Notes: a model not told the origin generated them from the letters alone. DNA of 64,000 nt from Talpa occidentalis (GCF_014898055.3 NW_023604295.1:95991591-96055590), one strand, 5' to 3'; shown: positions 48,767 through 60,857, counted from the stretch's first letter. Numbers and translations: made by a program.

Positions 48767-49050
48767 TCCCCTGGTGGCGCAGCGGTTGAACGCTGGGCTG
48801 TGAAGCTGCCGGCACCTCTCCTCTGCAGCGCAGGTTCGATCCCCGCCACCGGCAAGTGTTCCCACATGGCACGCAGACCTCTCCTGCTGCGCCTGCTGCT
48901 CCATTCAGCAGTGTACTTCATCCATCTGCCTGTTCTGTTCCGTGTTCTGGCTCTGGTGAATTCTCTCACCCTCCTGCGCTCTGCCTGTATCCAGTGCTTG
49001 TATAAAATAAATAAATAAATCTTTTTTTTTTTTTTTTTTTTTTCAAAAAA
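48767..49050 (+). mobile_element. tRNA-SINE, outer copy of a nested pair
   Basis: Its left TSD copy AGAAAGATCAAGATA is displaced to 48441-48455, left of the inner SINE. The right copy AGAAAGATCACGATA is at 49051-49065. The tail ends in a run of about 20 T. Confidence 0.85.
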
Positions 49051-49065
49051 AGAAAGATCACGATA

Positions 49066-50239
49066 AAGAACTCTCTACATCCCTGAGTGTGACAAAAGCC
49101 TGGGAAGATTCATGAATTTGTGGTGTTTTTGATATGTGTTCCTTAATTTATCTACAGTTCAAGCAATAGAGGCTGGAAGTCTTATTGGCTTAAGGTACTT
49201 GAACTCTCTGCTCAAATCACTGGTTGATTACTAAACCAAGCAAGTTCAGGAAAGACCCTAGAAAGCTAGCTACATTTAGGTTAAAAAACATAAGCAAAGA
49301 CATCAGCAGCTATACACTAACCAAAAAAGCAAGCATGAGCATAAGCAATTTGAATCTAGACAAGATTTCAGAAGTAACAAACAGCACCCCAGGTAATACA
49401 TTGCCAGGTCACTACAATATATTATTTGCAATATTCGGATTTTAACTAAAAAATAAAATGTGGAAAGAAAAAGGAGAGTATGATCCATAATTGAGAAAAA
49501 GCAGTCACTTGAACTCACTCTGTGTGAGCTGAGATGTCTAATTTATTACCAACCATAGACTTCAAAAGTAGCTACTCATGTATGTTCAAACAATTCAAGA
49601 AAAACATGCTAATAGCCTTCACAAATTCACAAATATGATAATGTATCGTTTAAAACAGCCTCTTGAAAAATTTGTTCAATATGGGATCCCAAAAGTGGAA
49701 GCTTTAAAAAGAAACAAGTGGAAAATCTAGAGCCTAAAACTATGATCAGTGAAATGAAAAATTCAGCATATGAGCTGAAGAGAAAACTTGAAATAGTAAA
49801 AGAGTAAGTGAACTTAAATAGAAATGACCTAATCTAAAGACCAGAGGGGGGGGGGGAAATAATGAAGAGAGATATGTGAGACAATATCAAGCATGTGAGG
49901 ATAGCATAATTGGAATGCTAGGACAGAAAAGAGGCAGGAAAAAAGTATCTGCATAAGTAAAAAATTTGTCAAATTTGGCAAAAACATTAGCTTATGGTTT
50001 AAAGAAACTCAGTAAATTCCTGCCTCTTGAAAAATTCCAATTGCCAGGTAATACATTTTATGCTTGTTATAATAACAAAAAAAGAAAAAGGAGTGGAAAT
50101 AAAAATGGGAAAAATACAGGACCATTTTTATTATAACAAAATACAATTTATCTTTAAAAAAATGTTTAATGCTTTTCATGTTCTAAGAAATACCTGCATA
50201 CTCCATGGTTACAAAGACATTTTTTCTCATGCCAAATTA
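49066..50239. other. Intron sequence, no feature
   Basis: RASA2 intron. A G-run lies at 49846-49855. No exon or repeat identified. Confidence 0.4.
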
Positions 50240-50960
50240 ATTTCTGTACAACATGAAGTGAGTGATACTCATTTTCCTTTCATGTTTATCCATTTGTTCC
50301 AGCACCACTTGTTGAAAAGTCTTTTCTTTCACTATTTGCCTTGACCACTTAAAGCAACTTGTGTATGTGTCTTCCTGGGCTCTTCTTTGTTGACTGCTCT
50401 TTAACTCTTAAGCAAAACTACAGTTTTGAATACTGTTTACATGTGTTACCTATGAATACTTTGTTTTGAAAACTGTAGCTTTATTGTAAGTCTTAAAATT
50501 AGTCTTCCAACTTTGTTCTACCTTTTCAACATCATTTTCATTTTTAATTAAGTCCTTTGCTTTTCTAGCCACATAAATTTTAGAGTCGAGTTATCAATTA
50601 AAAAAAAAGACTTGTTAAGATTTGGAGTAGGACTGTGCTAAGAGCAAGATGAATCTGAGAAGAGGTATCTCAAAAATATTGATCAAATTCACAAATACGA
50701 TAATGTATCTTTTAAATGGATTCTCATCCCAGCAATATTTTGTACTTTTCAGTGCAGAGGTCTTGTACTTCTTTTGTTAAAGTCATTTTTAGTATTTTAA
50801 GGTTATTTTGGAGGAGCTGCTATTGTAAATGTTATTATTTAAAAATTTTTGTTTTCTGTTTGCTTTGTATATATGAATCTAGTATAGATTTGTATATATG
50901 AATCTTGTATTCCAAGGCATTGCTGAATTCACTGTTTTGAAGATTTCTCCCTCTTTCCCC
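50240..50960 (-). mobile_element. Old L1 pieces, antisense
   Basis: TTTGTTCCAGCACCACTTGTTG (50294-50315) and TTTTGTACTTTTCAGTGCAG are from the complement of L1 ORF2. Diverged and broken. Confidence 0.5.
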
Positions 50961-51015
50961 TCTCTTTCTCCCTCCTTCTCCCTCCCATTATTTCCCCCTT
51001 TCCTGTTTTAGTTAT

Positions 51016-51047
<32 letters not shown>
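51016..51047 (+). repeat. Poly(A) run
   Basis: About 31 uninterrupted A with no retrotransposon body on its left side that I can identify. Confidence 0.9.
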
Positions 51048-51049
<2 letters not shown>

Positions 51050-51124
51050 GCAGAGCCTATTTGTGAAAATATAAACAGGTAATAAAACCAAGTCAACTTA
51101 TGTTAAGATTTTTTTCATTAATTC

Positions 51125-51630
51125 AAAAGGATACCTGCACCCCTGTTAAACTGTAGCACTATTTACAATAGATAAGCTATGGAAACAACCCAAATGCCCC
51201 CAAATAGATGACTAGATCAAGAAGATGTGATAGATATACACAGTGGAATATTACTCAGCAATCAAAAGATAAACTCATGCCATTCGCAGCAAAATGGATG
51301 GAGTTAGAAGGGATCATGCTCAGTGAAATAAGCCAGAAAGTAAAAGAAAAATACCAGATGGTTTCACTTATCGGAGGAATGTAGAGGATCCAAATAAGGG
51401 ATGAGGGGGAAAAAAGCTATAATAAAGTGAAAATCAAAATCAACAAGCAACTATAAACCAGAGACATTCTGCAGTGGGGGGAGAAGGGAGTAGGATGGGT
51501 GGGAAGAGCACAAGGGACTATGGCGATGGTTCACGGGTGAATTAGTGGTGGGAATTTCACGGGGACTGTAACTGAGATGAGAAAGCATACACTGTTAAAA
51601 AAAAGAACTATGTAAAAAAAAAAAAAAAAA
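51125..51630 (+). mobile_element. L1 3' end, sense, moderately old
   Basis: ORF2 C-terminus wording (TGGAATATTACTCAGCAATC, ATCATGCTCAGTGAAATAAGCC), 3' UTR and A tail. Close to, but clearly older than, the copy at 30-32 kb. Confidence 0.85.
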
Positions 51631-51676
51631 CTTAAAAGAATTCCAATGTTGCTACTCCAAAAAAAAAATTTATATA

Positions 51677-51922
51677 TTTTTTAAGATTTATTTATTCATG
51701 TATACAAGAACTGGGGTGTATGCCAGAGGTGTGGGGGTTCGGTGAGAGGATTCACCAGACAAGAGTGGGAGCAGAACAGGCAGAAATACTGCTGAGGGGA
51801 GCAATGGGCGAGATAAGAGAGGTCTGCTGCACCATGTGGGTTGCTCCCTGGCTGGCTAGGGATCGAACTCATGCTGCAACGGCTGGCGATAGCTTGATAG
51901 TCCTGTCTACCAAGAATGCCCC
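51677..51922 (-). mobile_element. tRNA-SINE, shortened
   Basis: Antisense copy with small deletions in the body and head. It sits about 35 bp from the next SINE. Confidence 0.85.
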
Positions 51923-51957
51923 AAGATTTATTTTCAAAACACCATGAAAGTTTCTTT

Positions 51958-52236
51958 TCTTTTTTTTTTTTTAAGATTTATTTATTTATGCATACAAGAA
52001 CTGGGATATAGGCCAGAGATGCGGTGGGTGAGAGGATCCACCAAAGACAGAGTGGGGAACAGAACAGGTAGACTGACTGAAATACACTGCTGAGGGGAGC
52101 AGTGGGTGAGACAGAAGAGGTTTGCCTTGACATGTAGGTTGCTCCCTGGCTGGCCGGGAATCAAACTTGTGCTGCAGAAGCTGTGGATTGCTTCGTAGTG
52201 CAGTGCTTTAACCCCTTGCGCCACCAGGGAGGCCCC
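51958..52236 (-). mobile_element. tRNA-SINE
   Basis: Full-length antisense copy. TSD GAAAGTTTCTTTT at 51945-51957 and 52237-52249. Confidence 0.95.
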
Positions 52237-52514
52237 GAAAGTTTCTTTTAGATACAGGTTTATTAGCTAGTTTATTTGACATATGGAATTGTGTAAGCTG
52301 TGCACACACCTGTGTAACAGGTCTCCCCAAAGTAGATAATATCTAATCAAGTTTGGAGAACATAGAATGGAATTTCAAAGATAATTTTGTTAAATTTTAG
52401 TATGCTTGGTGAAAGTGCTAGAAACCTAGCTTTGGTTGTTAAAAGCAATTCATATAACATATTTGGAAGACATGGTGCTCTTTGAAGGGAACCATTTATT
52501 AAAAACACGTACTA

Positions 52515-52594
52515 AGTTCCTTAATATAAGTAGTAAAAGTTCCTTAATATAAGGAAGTTCCTTAATATAAGTTCCTTAATATAAGTAGTAAAAA
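52515..52594 (+). repeat. GTTCCTTAATATAAG irregular tandem repeat
   Basis: Four copies of GTTCCTTAATATAAG with variable spacers (TAGTAAAA, GAA). It looks like a small local expansion. Confidence 0.9.
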
Positions 52595-54229
52595 CATGTC
52601 TCCTACCACTGAGGATCTTAAAGGTTAAGGGAAAAGACCAAAGTAACGACCAATGAGTATGACAGAAGTTATCACCAAGGTGTTAAAGAAACATAGCAAG
52701 AGAATACTGAATTATTAACAGTCAGGAGCTTATAAACGACTCCCATAAGAGCTGACATTTAATTTGGTGCTTAAGGAACAAAAATTACAGGGATAGAGAA
52801 AGAAAGAAAGGGATTTCTAGGTAGAGTATATGCAAAAGCATGAATATAAAGGAGCACAAGTTAAAGGAGCTACAAGAGGTAGTGAAGGAAGCAACACATG
52901 AAGATGCAAAATGACGATGAGGTTGGGTGAGACTGGAAGAAACTGGAAAATCAATAACTGACTCAAGCATACAACTAGAATTTTATTTTGTGGAAAATGT
53001 CTATATTTCAGTATAGCTGTTCAGAATTAATCACAAACACTGGCCCCTAAATAACTGTCAAAGCAATGATGACTGAGAGCTGACTGAGGGACATATGATA
53101 CTCATATGCAATAAGCTTATTTCGTGTAATGAAGATTAGTTACTTATTAACAATTACCTAAGTAGACATCAAAAATATTTGAGAAAAACCCTCAAGATGG
53201 AGAAAATTCCAGTAAACTGGCAAAAGACCACAGCATTTGATTTTAAGTGATAGAAACACTTGATTCAGAATACTAGTGTCCAGCAAGAGGACAGAGTGAG
53301 ACTCAATTATTTAGAGCTATATTACAAAAACTGTGCAAGGCACTCTTTCAAAAACCAGAAGTAACACAGTAAATGAAGCAAGAGTCTATTTAATTAGTAG
53401 TCTTGGCTATCCAAAAAATACTAAGGAAACAAGAAGTATGCAAAACATTTGCGGAACGACCAGATTCTAGAGCCCATGCATCTTCAAAATCTCTTAATCT
53501 TATGTACAATTTTAACAAACATAGTACCTGCATCCTCACTAATAGTATATTAGCAGTAAGTAAAATGGAGGTGGGTTGACGGGTGTGGGAATGAGATATT
53601 ACTTTATTCATTGACAGCATAAAAAATTTACAGTGACAGCCTGAACATAAAGAGGGTAGAGAAAAACTGTATAAAGCAAACAAAGGAACACAAAAAAGCA
53701 CAGCAGTCCAAGGCATTTAGCTAAGGAATAAACAACTGAACACAACCATAGCAGTTCTGAACACATTATTAAATCAGCACACTATATAATAATTACTATT
53801 ATCAATGCCAGACCGAGTCATCTAGAAAATGTTAACTTACGTTCAATGAACTCTTTTTTAGAAGGCAGGGAAGCATGTAACACATTTTGGAAAAATCCAT
53901 CAAAATAGTTAAAATAGAAAGCATATATGCTTAAAACTGTAGGCTTTGGTAAACAATCTCAAAACTTCATACAAAAATAGAGCTTATTCTTTTAAACATG
54001 TTAAATTTCTTAAGGACTGAAAACAACATTGCTTCCACTATATCTCTATTATATTTGGAACCGCTTATTTCTAAATTCTTCCAGATTTTTATCCTCATAA
54101 GATCACGGGATAAGACAGAGTTATTGAGAACTGTGGAAGGACTTTGGGTCTATAAACTCTGAAAATTGCATGTAAAATTTTGTGTCTAAGTTTGTATGTA
54201 CATTTTTCTGGAGGATAAGGTCCAAAGTT
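52595..54229. other. Intron sequence, nothing recognised
   Basis: RASA2 intron without a recognised exon or repeat. Confidence 0.4.
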
Positions 54230-54245
54230 ATCATGTGATTCTTTT

Positions 54246-54503
54246 TAAAAAAAAAGATTTATTTATTTATGCATACAAGAACTGGGGTGTAGACCAGAGT
54301 TGTGGAGGGCAAAAGGATTCCTCAGAAGAGTGGGGAGCAGAACAGGCAGATCTGCTGAAATACACCACTGATGGGACCAGCGGGCGAGACAGGAGAGGTC
54401 TGCTGCGCCACATGGGTTGCTCCCTGGCAGGTCGGGGATCGAACCTGTGTTGCAGTGGCTGGGGACAGCTTCATAGCTATCCCCTGCACCACCAGGGAGG
54501 CCC
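54246..54503 (-). mobile_element. tRNA-SINE
   Basis: Antisense copy. ATCATGTGATTCTT on the left and ATCATCTAATTCTT on the right form a slightly diverged TSD. Confidence 0.9.
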
Positions 54504-54635
54504 ATCATCTAATTCTTAAGTCTTAACCCAAAATAAGACCCCAGAATATCAATGTAAAGATCTCTCTCTTTAGCAAAGACTGGTAACAAACAAACAAATA
54601 TGTAATACCTGAATGTATCCTGTTGCTTGTTTTTT

Positions 54636-54868
54636 GTTTAAAAAAGATTTATTTATTTATGCATACAAGAACTGGGGCACAGGCCAGAGGCATGGAGGGG
54701 AGGCGTGAGGAGATTTACCAGAGTGGGGAACAGAACAGGCAGGCAGACTGAAATACACTGCTGAGAGAAGCAGCGGGCAAGACAGGAGAGGTCTGCTGCG
54801 CATGTGGGTAGCTCCCTGGCCAGATAGCTTCATAGGTTGTGTCTTAACCCCTTGCGCCACCAGGGAGA
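54636..54868 (-). mobile_element. tRNA-SINE with internal deletions
   Basis: TSD CCTGTTGCTTGTTTTTT at 54619-54635 and 54869-54885, exact. The B-box part of the head is deleted. Confidence 0.93.
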
Positions 54869-54885
54869 CCCTGTTGCTTGTTTTT

Positions 54886-55353
54886 TAATGATTCTTGCCT
54901 CAAGCAATGATTTTGATTCTGTGAACACCTTTGGATCCTGACTGACCACTTTGAATAAAAAGAATCCCCTGTACTGGACCTGTGAGCTAGATACTAAACT
55001 CTTGCTAAGGTACCAAAAGCTAATAAAATTCAGCTGATATCACATTACCCCAAAGGAACAAACTTAAATAAGTTCAAGAAAACAGAGCATACTGTAGAAA
55101 AACAATTTTTAGTAACATAATGTGTAACAAGACTAATGTATAACAAAAAAATAGTTTATATGGTTATATTCTTATTATAAAGTTATAAAATTTATAAAAT
55201 AAATTATAAAATATTATATTCTTTGTATGCATCACTGTAGGAAAATAAACTACAGTATTAGTAAAAAGACTCACCAGAGCAACATTAAGCAGCAAAAAAT
55301 AGTTTCACTGAAAACCAGGAAAAGACCCCACAAAAAAGAATAAACACAACTAC
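54886..55353. other. Intron sequence, nothing recognised
   Basis: Very AT-rich part (55140-55220) of the RASA2 intron. Confidence 0.4.
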
Positions 55354-55460
55354 CTGGCTGTTTGTGGTAGGTGAGTTCTCTGCTTGTTAAGCAGAACCAC
55401 CGTTTCTTGAAATTCTTTTTTCCAATCCGAGTTCTTCCCTGAGCTCTTTTATACATCTCA
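55354..55460 (-). CDS. RASA2: RASA2 exon: start of the PH domain
   Basis: 107 bp. It completes a Gly codon, then [36 protein letters not shown]. The [11 protein letters not shown] motif is the first PH strands, with lysines/arginines of the phosphoinositide-binding loop. Acceptor TTGACAG, donor CCAG|GTAGTT. Confidence 0.97.
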
Positions 55461-55636
55461 CTGTCAAAACAACAGATATAAGCATTTAGCTAGAAATGTT
55501 AAAACCATTAATCCAAAAAAAGAATAGTCCTTAATTTTGAGTGACATGAATAATTGTAGAAGATTATGTTAATTATATTAAAATGCCTTTGCCATCTATG
55601 ACTCTTTGCATTTATTTTGCCCATACTAAGGGAATA

Positions 55637-55929
55637 TCTTTTTTTTTTTTTTAATTTAAAGAGCAGGTTTATTAGAAAAGGGATAGGATAGCAAAATACA
55701 CTTGCATAAACACAAGCGGGCAGGAAGAGCTGCCCCGTAGGAACAGATTTGCTAAGAGGCCTGTATGGTTGCAGGTTGGCGGCCTTGAGAGGAGCAACCT
55801 CCGCTGAGGGAGGTCAGTGATGGGAAGCCCCGGCATGGTACAGGCAGAAAGGCTGCTGCCCTGCAGAAGGAGAGAGTTGGTGAAAAGCAGCACCTGTATA
55901 GTCACAGGTGGGCAGTGGGAGTGCTGCTA
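55637..55929 (-). mobile_element. Retrocopy-like insertion with poly(A)
   Basis: On the minus strand a unique 275-bp sequence ends with a poly(A) signal (AATAAA, 55668-55673) and an A tract (T run at 55639-55652). GGAATA flanks both ends (55631-55636, 55930-55935), suggesting a short TSD. The source is unknown: it could be a transcript retrocopied by L1, or the end of an ERV-type RNA. No intact coding frame was recognised. Confidence 0.5.
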
Positions 55930-56260
55930 GGAATAGTTTTTAATTAATTTAATATTTGTAACCGTGCTGTCCAGAAGAAAAAGAGCCAAGTAAATGAAAT
56001 TCCTCTGTAACTTCCAACAATACTACTACTTTAAGACTGAATAGTGCTGTTACCTTTTCAAAGTACTCTAATAACCATAATCTCATTATATTTGCAAGCT
56101 TATAGGGCAGTGAGGTTAACTTGCCTGATTGATGTTACTTAGGCAGTTCCAGAACAGAACAAAACCCCGTATTTCCTCACTCCAGACACATGCTCTTCAT
56201 ACTTACTTAATGTCTATACTGAAACATGACTTTAATTCATGCCTAATTTCATTAAATTAC

Positions 56261-56334
56261 CCTTCTTTCAGGTGCACAGGTTCACTTGTACCACTGGACT
56301 CTTTAGTTTCAGTAGATGAAATTTCATCCAAGAA
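56261..56334 (-). CDS. RASA2: RASA2 exon: linker between GAP and PH
   Basis: 74 bp, phase 0 start: FLDEISSTETKESSGTSEPV, HLKEG (last codon split GG|T). A serine/threonine/glutamate-rich linker. Acceptor ATTTAG, donor GG|GTAATT. Confidence 0.93.
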
Positions 56335-56340
56335 CTAAAT

Positions 56341-59300
56341 GGAGAAATGGAGAAACAGTATACTTTGTGATAAGGGACATCATAAATTCAGTTTATCTTA
56401 AATGTCACTGACAATATTGTGAAGTTCTTCATTATTAAAGAACACATGTAACTAATTTATAAAGGATAACACATTTAACTGTAGATGAGTCTCCATAGAT
56501 GACAGTCATTCTAAAAAGACTGTTCTTCAGTTATTTAAAATACAGACTTTATTTCTCTGTGGAAATAATTCAATTCATAACCCCTAAATGCAATTCTGAA
56601 ATCCATAAATCTCTGAATACAGAGCTCTAGAGAAAGTTTTGTCTTTCATTTACAATAAACTTTTTTACAGGTATAGCATAACCTGAACTGGCATAAGGCA
56701 ATTTATAGTGTCTGTATTTATCCTACTTAGTGTGAGTATTCATACATTGTACATGTCACATAAACAGTGTGCTTGATTGTTGGATGCTACCTCAGGCCCC
56801 ACTGGGAGTATTCCATAATATATAGCATATATCTGTAACTTTTCAAATTTCTGAAAAACTGAATACTGGAATACTCCTGGTCCCTAAGATTTTAAATATA
56901 GGGCTGTGAACCTACATTATAGGACAGGGTACTATGGCTTGGTCGCCAAATTCAACTTGCAGTCTGTTTTTTGTAAGGCCCATGAGTTAAGAATAGCTTT
57001 TATATTTTTAAATGTTGTAAGAACAAAAAAAGAATATGTAGCACAGTCCTCAATGGCCAGGATAGTTTAAAACACTTACTCACTGATACTTCACTGAAAA
57101 GAGTTGCTGACTTCTATAACATATCACTGACTTGAACCCTAAGATACAGTCTACCACAGTTATGGCTGAAGTGTAATTGGGTTCCCTGGAATAACCTGGA
57201 AACCTAATCACCACTTTGGAACTTTCATAGAAAATGTGGGAATGTGGTCCCTCAAGAAAATCTGAAATAACCATCACACTAGGGAGGAGCAATCTAGCTT
57301 CTAGCTTCTAACCTCAACTGGTCAAGAGCTTCCTGGCATGTGGATGTCTCTTCAAATTAGTAGTTCAAGGAATAATTCTTGTTCTTAGAGAGGAAACCTA
57401 TTTTGCTCCATAGATGATTGTATTTCTTTAGTCCTTGCTATTTCCTTTATAACTGTCTACACTGTTTGGTTTAGGACTTAAAAAAAATTACACACCAAAA
57501 CAAAGCACTTTCCAACAAGGATGGTGTTGAGGTACCAGTGTCTGATCTAAAGTACAATTTGTGGGAACAACCATTTTCTCCTAAGATTGATTGCAGATTG
57601 CCCACCCAAACCCACATTGTGGGGTTCCCCAATGGAATGTTTACTTGTAGATTGCCAGAAGGAAGTCTTGGTAAGTGAAAGAATAAGAACAGTGTTTCTT
57701 TTTGCATTATATGTGATGATACAGAACAAGTATTTAAGGAAACTGAAGAAACATCTTAGTAAAAAATGACCAGAAGAACCATCCAATAATGGAGTATAAT
57801 GGTTACTTGAATATTTCATTTCTTACTATTTTCCTTAAGGCATCGATTTGACAAGTATTTACTGCTTATTTATGATAAATATAACATTTGTTGTTTATTT
57901 TATTTATAACGAACTATGGGATAAATATAGTTATAGAGAATGAAAGAAAAATCAATAACTAAAACAGACTATATGGAGGGTAAATGTAGGTCCTAGTTTG
58001 CTCAGGGCAAACTTATTCCAGTGTTCTCAATAGTACTCCAGAAAGAGTAAAAACACTCTTGCTAAGTGGCATGTTTGGACACTAAAACTTATTATGGTTA
58101 CCCTGTTGATAGACCAATTCAGGTTATCCTTCTTAAACTCTGTGAGAATAGTATAGGATGCAGAAGTTATTATCTATTTTCTTCTGGAGCAGCTGTCATT
58201 GTAGAGTACTACTACAAAATGAGAAATGATCTTCATAATAAGCTTTTGAGGTTTCTAGCACTGCTCATATCCAGACTTAGCTAATAAACTATAAAGAAAA
58301 CCAGTACATTAGAGCAAAATATCTTATGTCTATTTAAGACTCTAAAATCAAATCTAAAGACAGTAAACATAATATGGTTGATAGGCCATGAGAATGTGAG
58401 TGGGTGACTCAGAGCAGAATAGGAATGGAGAAACTCCTGGCACAAAAATCTTTACTCCATTGACATTTTCAATTCCACATTCTGATTATATCAAGGAAAG
58501 AAAAATCAGATGCTACCACAGTCTAGGTTATAAAAAAATGGAAAAACAATACCAGACAAAAGACAGAACACTACAATCTTGCCAGTGAAAGTCTGCCTAC
58601 ACTAGCCCAAAAATGTTTCAACTATGTCCTAAAAATAAAAGGACAGCTTTTTCTTCCCCTATTCTTTTGAAAGACTTTCTCCTCAAAAGCTTTCAATGGT
58701 TACTTAAAATTTTGGATGAAGTCGCACTATTCTACACCAAAAAACTTCAACTGGCTTTAATTTTTTAAATCATTTTCATTTATTGAGTCCTTAAAAAAAA
58801 GCAAAGACAAATACTTCAATAAAATATATTGTGGAAATCAACTGAATCATGCTACAAAAACTCAATGAAATCTCTAAAATTTGGTCTTGTTAATTTGAAT
58901 TAAGTTATAATTGTGATGATAAGGTACAGTATTTTCTTCAAGCCAAGTTTAGATGTAATTCAAAATAATTTTTATTTAAAGTTTTAGGGTTTTACAATAA
59001 TGCTACATTTTGTTTAGGAAGATTTAGAACTAAAGAGTCAAGTTAAAGATCTTTGCAAAACAAAACTTCTAAGTATAGTGATTTTCACATATGCTAGGCC
59101 TCGTATTAGTATAGTACATACTGTAAATTTTTATTCATTTGAACTTATAGTAACTCTCTTCAGGTTATTACCAAAAACTCTCATTATTTATATGATGATC
59201 AATAATTCATATATTCTTTTATTATGGGCAATTAAGTGCACATTATATGAAAAAATTCCAAGTGGCACCATACTAAGTTTTTTCCGTTAGAGCATAGGTT

Positions 59301-59756
59301 CACAATTTTGTCCTTCAGGGAACAATTGGCAATACTTGGAAACTTTTAGTGGTCAAAACTGAGGCATACTACTGGCATCTAATTGATAGATGCTAGGGAT
59401 GCTGCTAAACAGTCTATAGTCTATCAGATAGCCTCTCACAATCAAACTGCAACCAAATTGTCAATGATGCCAGTGTTAAGAAACCCCAATCCTAGATATT
59501 TATAATTTGTGTGACTAAGACACTGGCAATAGCAGCTATTGCCAAAACTCATTTAGGTATTTTCACAGCTAAAAAAGCTCCCATGGTATGGTAGGGAAGA
59601 GAAAGGAGGAAAAAAGACAACCTGTTACTATCTGATGGAAAGTTTAACATTACTGTATTTTTTTAAACAGGGGATTGACTGCAATAAATAATAAGAATGC
59701 TATTTACCCAATACTATATAAGAAATGCTACTGGTTCCAGAATAAAACAATCATAC
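56341..59756. other. RASA2 intron; MER5A only
   Basis: Apart from the MER5A remnant listed separately, I see no insertion in this 3.4-kb intron. Short open frames (for example 58066-58284) have no support. Confidence 0.45.
59285..59490 (+). mobile_element. MER5A-like hAT DNA transposon
   Basis: Diagnostic wording: GGGAACAATTGGCAATACTTGG, ACTACTGGCATCTA, GATGCTAGGGATGCTGCTAAAC, GTCAATGATGCCAGTGTTAAG. A well-known ancient non-autonomous mammalian element. Confidence 0.8.
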
Positions 59757-59834
59757 CTTTTTAACTGCTGTAATATATCCTTCTTCTTGAAACATTTTGA
59801 AAAATTCACACATGAATGTCTCTTTGAAACTTGA
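59757..59834 (-). CDS. RASA2: RASA2 exon: after the GAP core
   Basis: 78 bp, 26 codons, phase 0 at both ends: SSFKETFMCEFFKMFQEEGY, ITAVKK. A helical region that closes the RasGAP domain. Acceptor CCCTCAG, donor AAG|GTATGA. Confidence 0.95.
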
Positions 59835-60028
59835 CTGAGGGGAAAAAAAACCACAGGATTTTAATATATTCAATAGAGAAATAAGAATATAATGGACTGT
59901 ATTTTTAAGTTGAGGATTAGGCCTAAAAGGATTCAATTATATATTTCAATACAGCTATAGGGCCTGCAGATTTCTCGCAACAGTTCTTAGATGATTATGG
60001 CACAGATATTTAGAAGGCTTTTACATCT

Positions 60029-60319
60029 TTTTTTTTTTTAAGATTTATTTATTTATGCATATAAGAACTGGGGTACAGGCCAGAAGTGTGTGTGTGTGGG
60101 GGCGGGGGGGAGTGAGAGGATTCACCAGAGACAGAGTAGAGAACAAAACAGGTATATCTACTGAAATACACTGCTGAGGGGAGCAGTAAGTGAGACAGGA
60201 GAGGTCTGCTGTGCCATGTGGGTAGCTCCTTGGCTGGCCGGGGATTGAACTAGTGCTGCAGAGGCTGTGGATAGCTTTATAGTGCGATGCTTAACCCCTT
60301 GCACCACCAGGGAGGTCCC
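60029..60319 (-). mobile_element. tRNA-SINE in RASA2 intron
   Basis: TSD TAGAAGGCTTTTACATCT at 60011-60028 and 60320-60337, exact. It contains a (TG)n/G-rich patch near 60085-60112. Confidence 0.95.
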
Positions 60320-60542
60320 TAGAAGGCTTTTACATCTGCTTACTGGACTCTCTCCCTTGTGACTAAGAAACAACAATCTATCTAAAAAGATAGTTATTGT
60401 ATGTGTGTATATAACTGTGTGTGTGTGTGTCTGTTTTTATCGAGCTTTGTTTTCAATCAGGAAAGGAGTGAGCAAGAAGAGATTTATAGGGTATAACAAT
60501 ACTTAGAAGTGTGAATATCAAACAAAAACTGTAAAGACTTAC

Positions 60543-60626
60543 CTTGCTTTTGGACAGGCTCCCCCAGCTTCCCAACGTTTGAATGGTTTTTGAGATGAGA
60601 GTTAATGTCCTAATTGTCTGTGCATC
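60543..60626 (-). CDS. RASA2: RASA2 exon: C-terminal RasGAP helices
   Basis: 84 bp, 28 codons, phase 0: DAQTIRTLTLISKTIQTLGS, WGSLSKSK. It belongs to the last helices of the RasGAP domain. The catalytic arginine finger and FLR motif are in exons to the right, outside the window. Acceptor TTTCTAG, donor AAG|GTAAGT. Confidence 0.96.
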
Positions 60627-60747
60627 CTAGAAAAAGAGTAAAGAAACAAAACTATTAAGTTTTCAAAAAATAGAATTTGTATAAAAAGTAAAGTCAGATG
60701 AATGGATACATTGCTCTAAAACAGTGATTCAAAAATATTCACTCAGG

Positions 60748-60857
60748 GGCCTCCCCTGGTGGCACAGCGGTTGAGCGCTGGACTGCAAGGCTGCCCACAG
60801 CTTCTGCAGTGCCGGTTGGTTCCCTGGCCGCCGCGAGGGTCCCACAAAAAAAAAAAA
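60748..60857 (+). mobile_element. Head-only tRNA-SINE with A tail
   Basis: Only the tRNA-like head (GGGGCCTCCCCTGGTGGCAC to GCGAGGGTCCCACA) is present, followed directly by about 13 A. Flanks ATTCACTCAGG (60737-60747) and ATCACTCAGG (60858-60867) form a TSD, so this short RNA itself appears to have been retroposed. Confidence 0.85.

Larger units (their letters stand above)
37290..60626 (-). other. RASA2: RASA2 gene, 3' part (nine exons)
   Basis: RASA2 encodes a Ras GTPase-activating protein (GAP1m) that stimulates GTP hydrolysis by Ras and is recruited to membranes by its C2 and PH domains. The window holds the last nine coding exons, about 319 codons of a protein that is about 850 residues in human. 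They cover the C-terminal end of the RasGAP domain, a linker, the PH domain, the Btk zinc motif and the tail. Exons (5' to 3'): 60626-60543, 59834-59757, 56334-56261, 55460-55354, 44009-43927, 43273-43065, 42428-42325, 41975-41786, 40245-about 37290. All introns begin GT and end AG, and the codon phases match across every junction with no stop. I chose RASA2 over RASA3 because of the wording [17 protein letters not shown] and the tail GSKENPIVGK. The promoter, C2 domains and most of the GAP domain lie to the right, outside the window. The intron between 44009 and 55354 is the longest here and is full of retrotransposons. Confidence 0.95.

Noticed and set aside
58066..58284. 72-residue open frame in a RASA2 intron as a processed pseudogene
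   Set aside because: No A tail, TSD or recognisable family; AT-rich chance frame.
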